Shown here: positions 52,258 to 64,000 of the stretch, piece by piece
How positions within the stretch are numbered: the first letter of the stretch is position 1
How the letters are laid out: each line of letters opens with the position of its first letter
NCBI GenBank assembly: GCA_940671915.1
Contig: CALNVZ010001721.1
Span: 44,076,110-44,140,109 of the forward strand
Direction of reading: 5' to 3'
DNA: 64,000 nucleotides
DNA from: Paracentrotus lividus
Taxonomy: Eukaryota; Echinodermata; Echinoidea; Camarodonta; Echinidae
The notes under the pieces: generated by a model
Databases searched by the model: none
What the model was told of the DNA's origin: nothing
The model's input: the letters and a program-made list of their open reading frames with translations, nothing else
Position numbers and translations under genes: made by a program

Positions 52258-52829
52258 CGGGGATTTAGACACAGTGTACATGGTGTATCTACTTGAAGAA
52301 AAGGAGCTATATGTATATAATAATTATTATGAAAGTGAGATTATATTGCACTGCCTTCAGTTCATCATTATAATGTAACATATTTGCTCATACTGGTGCA
52401 TACTTTGCACTCAAAGATTTAGTCCCTCAAAAATATCTGGGACCTAAATTTAATAATTTCGAGCACTCCCACTTTAAAAATCTTATAGGCCTAAATTATA
52501 ATGTGCTTCTTGGTTTTGCCCATGTGCCTGTTCTTTCTTCCATATTTATAGAGTTCCTTGTTTACACATTTTAAGGGTTAAAGAAATTCATAGAATTATA
52601 CATATACTGTACTTATTTTGAAAAGGTAAGATATTTGAAAAATCGAAAGGGGTGGAGCTACCTTACAAAAAAAAGTAAACATAAATGACTTGGCATCTTC
52701 ATACCCCTCAACTCGAGAGGGCGCGGCGATGTTAATAAAATTGCAAACTTGCACGTACACACGAGAGTCCAGCCGTGAAGATCTTGTCTCGATTTTAAGA
52801 AATTACAAATAAATACATTGACAATTTAT

Positions 52830-62413
<9,584 letters not shown>

Positions 62414-62705
62414 GTAGGAATTCTGTAGTTTCTAATTACCATATGTAAGAAGCACCTTTAGTTTCCTTAGTTGATGGGTTGATTTTTCCATGTTTATAAG
62501 ATGTTCAACTGGTTATATGACATTAGCTGGTGGAGATTGCTCCTTCATTGATGTATAATACTAATAAAATATCTAACTACAGCCCTGTGTCCTTTAACAT
62601 AAAGAGATGCAGTATTGTTTGATTTTATCTTAAAGTTACAGGGCACATGACTTTTAGCTAGGCCTACACCTAATCCCAACCTAACATGAAACCTACCCTA
62701 AGCCT

Positions 62706-64000
62706 ATCATATTTATTTTTATTTATTTATTTATTCAGGTTTTCTTTATACAGGGTGGCCCTTTCAATATCGAGTATTGCTCTTCCAAGGGGCCCTGTCT
62801 GTTACAATTAAAAAACATTAAAAACAGTGCACTAAATCTGGTATACATACAAGGTAAAAAATGATCTACAAAGTAAAAAAAATACAAAAAAAAAAATACA
62901 AAAAACTACAAATACAATACATATAGCAGTATACCATTACAAATGAAGGCTAACAGATAATGCTAATTAAATGAAGGGAGAGGGAAATAAAGACGGGGTG
63001 TGTTTCAGAGGGCGTTTTGGATAACTAAGTAGCTTAACAATGCCTCTTGAAGGACAATAAAGAAAACTCTACGCGTATATTAGGTGAAAGGTTGTTCACA
63101 TGAGTGATCCATGGTAGTGGAGGGATCTTTTGAAATAATCTGTTCGGGAGTTTTGATGAAAAGTGGAGAGAGTGCAGAATGCCTAGTATAAATCGAAATT
63201 TTTCTTGGGATAATATATGGTTTTAGATATAGGGGAGTAAGATTATTTTGAATTTTGTACATATTTACACAATTTGGTAATTAATTCTATGACGTACTGA
63301 TTGCAAAGAAAGTTCATTCACAAAGTGGTATGAGGGGTAAAAAAAAAAATCAGCTTTAAGTATCAGTCTTGCCAAAACGATTTGAAGTTTTTGAATTCTA
63401 GAAATATTACACATTGCACTTTGTCCCATAATAATATTGCAATAATCGATATGTGGTAAATCAAACTATTATAGATCATTATCAAAATTCGTTAGGCAAG
63501 AGATATCGAATGCGTCTAATATAACCAATAGTTCTAAACAACTTATTACACAATATAATAATATGGCAGTTCCACCGTAAACAAGAATCTATTACAAACC
63601 AAGGTATTTGAATTCACTAACCTGTTCAATTTTGCTTAAATTTACAAATATGTCTAGTTTTTTATTTTTTACTTTAGACTGAGTTCCGATTAACATGGAT
63701 TTGTTCTCTTTACATTAAGGGCTAACCGTTATTGTCTTCCATGTAAGGATTTTATTCAGTGCAATTGCAACTCATTCTGACAATGGAACATGATTTACCT
63801 CGACAAATATGGCAGTACGTCAGTATCACGCTTAAAAGATGTACATGTACAAATTTGTATTACATGCATCATTAATAAAAAGAGAACAACAGTGGCGAAA
63901 TCATACTTCCTTGTGGGACCCCTTTCAAGATGGGTCTAAAGTTTGAAAGACTGTCATTTACCTTGACAATTGCTCACAGTGATGCAAATAATTATAAAAC
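62706..64000 (-). mobile_element. Decayed non-LTR retrotransposon (CR1/Jockey-like)
   Basis: The minus strand shows reverse-transcriptase pieces in order: GVPQGSMISPLLF near 63930, then LNVKRTKSMLIG, EQVSEFKYLG, CNKLFRTIGYIRRIRYLLP, IDYCNIIMGQ and the C-terminal MYKIQNNLTPLYL (63230-63262). Stops and frameshifts separate them. The 3' end is an (AAAT)n tail at 62708-62735. It lies in PGM1 intron 8 and extends past the window. Confidence 0.75.

Overview
The window is animal nuclear DNA. It is AT-rich, its genes are split by introns, and it is dense with DNA transposons. Two conserved multi-exon genes (PGM1 and UBE2U), an expanding C2H2 zinc-finger cluster, and repeat styles such as (GGAC)n-ended TIR elements point to a marine invertebrate deuterostome, most likely an echinoderm such as a sea urchin. 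The species call is inference; the gene calls rest on exon-by-exon matches with consistent splice phases.

Layout. 1-6.5 kb: AT-rich DNA with no recognisable gene, apart from a short cluster of GAGACGTCTC palindromes. 6.5-28.2 kb: a minus-strand C2H2 zinc-finger cluster. It holds three decayed arrays (6.5-13.1 kb), one intact 14-finger terminal exon (13367-14715), and further frameshifted arrays (20.7-28.2 kb). All terminal exons that keep a start share the same 3' splice site and phase. Two blocks (about 19.66-23.48 kb and 24.23-27.96 kb) are nearly the same sequence on either side of a 748-base N gap and differ mostly by single-base indels, so the duplication may be an assembly artefact. Two small minus-strand exons at 35.2-35.8 kb encode an acidic, lysine-flanked N-terminus and end in the phase the finger exons need; they are the likely upstream exons.

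Transposons fill the gaps. Two Tc1-like elements with long inverted repeats (14953-19141 and 30013-33859) each carry nested insertions. There are two related piggyBac-like TTAA elements, several MITEs with visible TIRs or target duplications, a foldback element with about 160-bp subrepeats, tRNA-derived SINEs and a decayed LINE.

42.6-47.9 kb (minus): a complete nine-coding-exon UBE2U gene (ubiquitin-conjugating E2 with a C-terminal extension, 330 residues). 52.8 kb to the window end (plus): the first eight coding exons of phosphoglucomutase 1 (486 codons), with the catalytic serine loop, metal loop and sugar-binding loop intact; the last exons lie beyond 64 kb. The two genes are divergent, about 4.5 kb apart. 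From memory, human PGM1 and UBE2U are also close together on 1p31, so this may be an ancient linkage.
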